Origin: Chamaea fasciata | Taxonomy: Eukaryota; Chordata; Aves; Passeriformes; Sylviidae | Reading direction: 5' to 3' | Assembly (NCBI GenBank): GCA_029207755.1 | Contig: JARCOQ010000009.1 | Coordinates: 31,766,914-31,830,913 of the forward strand | Length of the DNA stretch: 64,000 nt | In this document: positions 63,946 through 64,000 of the stretch, in pieces | Numbering within the stretch: position 1 is the first letter of the stretch | Layout: every line of letters starts with the position of its first letter | Position numbers and translations under genes: made by a program | The notes under the pieces: model-generated | What the model was told of the DNA's origin: nothing | Database searches by the model: none | What the model saw: the letters and a program-made list of their open reading frames with translations, nothing else

Positions 63946-63986
63946 CTTAGAGGTCTTTTCCAACCTTATGAATTCTACAATTCTGA
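63946..63986 (+). mobile_element. CR1 LINE 3' tail, sense arm of a fold-back
   Basis: TTAGAGGTCTTTTCCAACCT and ATGAATTCTACAATTCTGAT is a sense CR1 tail directly joined to the antisense fragment. Confidence 0.75.
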
Positions 63987-64000
63987 TTCAATTTTTCTCC

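Overview
This window is bird nuclear DNA, most likely from a songbird (passerine). The diagnosis rests on many short, 5'-truncated CR1 LINE fragments, several of them with the usual CR1 3' end (a run like CCTTCCAACCCAAACCATTCTGGGATTC). I counted about 35-40 pieces in both orientations. No bacterial, viral or organellar gene organisation is visible. The long open frames in the window lie mostly in CR1 copies or in purine-rich and tandem repeats, and I do not read them as genes.

The only gene I can support is PRKG1 (cGMP-dependent protein kinase 1), on the minus strand. Four coding exons can be placed to the base. In transcript order they are 54423-54528 (106 nt), 27875-27938 (64 nt), 9236-9313 (78 nt) and 5295-5389 (95 nt). 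All have AG acceptors and GT donors, the phases are compatible across every junction, and together they read 113 whole codons without a stop. They encode the C-terminal helices of the first cyclic-nucleotide-binding domain (CNB-A), the linker, and CNB-B up to the first half of its phosphate-binding cassette. The preceding exon (rest of CNB-A) should lie above 64000 and the next exon (rest of CNB-B, then the kinase domain) below position 1. I searched both flanks by eye and did not find them.

The rest is intron: 26,484, 18,561 and 3,846 bp between the exons, plus partial flanking introns of at least 9,472 and 5,294 bp. Besides CR1 the introns hold a 24-copy perfect purine decamer array (1201-1440), a roughly 880-bp minisatellite with about 51-bp units and a 200-bp higher-order period (12598-13476), a 3-copy 87-90 bp tandem repeat (37495-37760), a purine tract of about 660 bp ending in a pure GAGAAG hexamer array (61290-61947), and a possible LTR (47175-47600).

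The most striking structural signal is a pair of inverted 369-bp repeats (2831-3199 and 36037-36405). They differ at two positions by my hand alignment, although they lie 33 kb apart and flank three PRKG1 exons. I found no undescribed protein system. The notable material is repeat structure that could affect rearrangement, splicing or circular-RNA formation at PRKG1, and several repeat-free intronic blocks that could be conserved noncoding elements.
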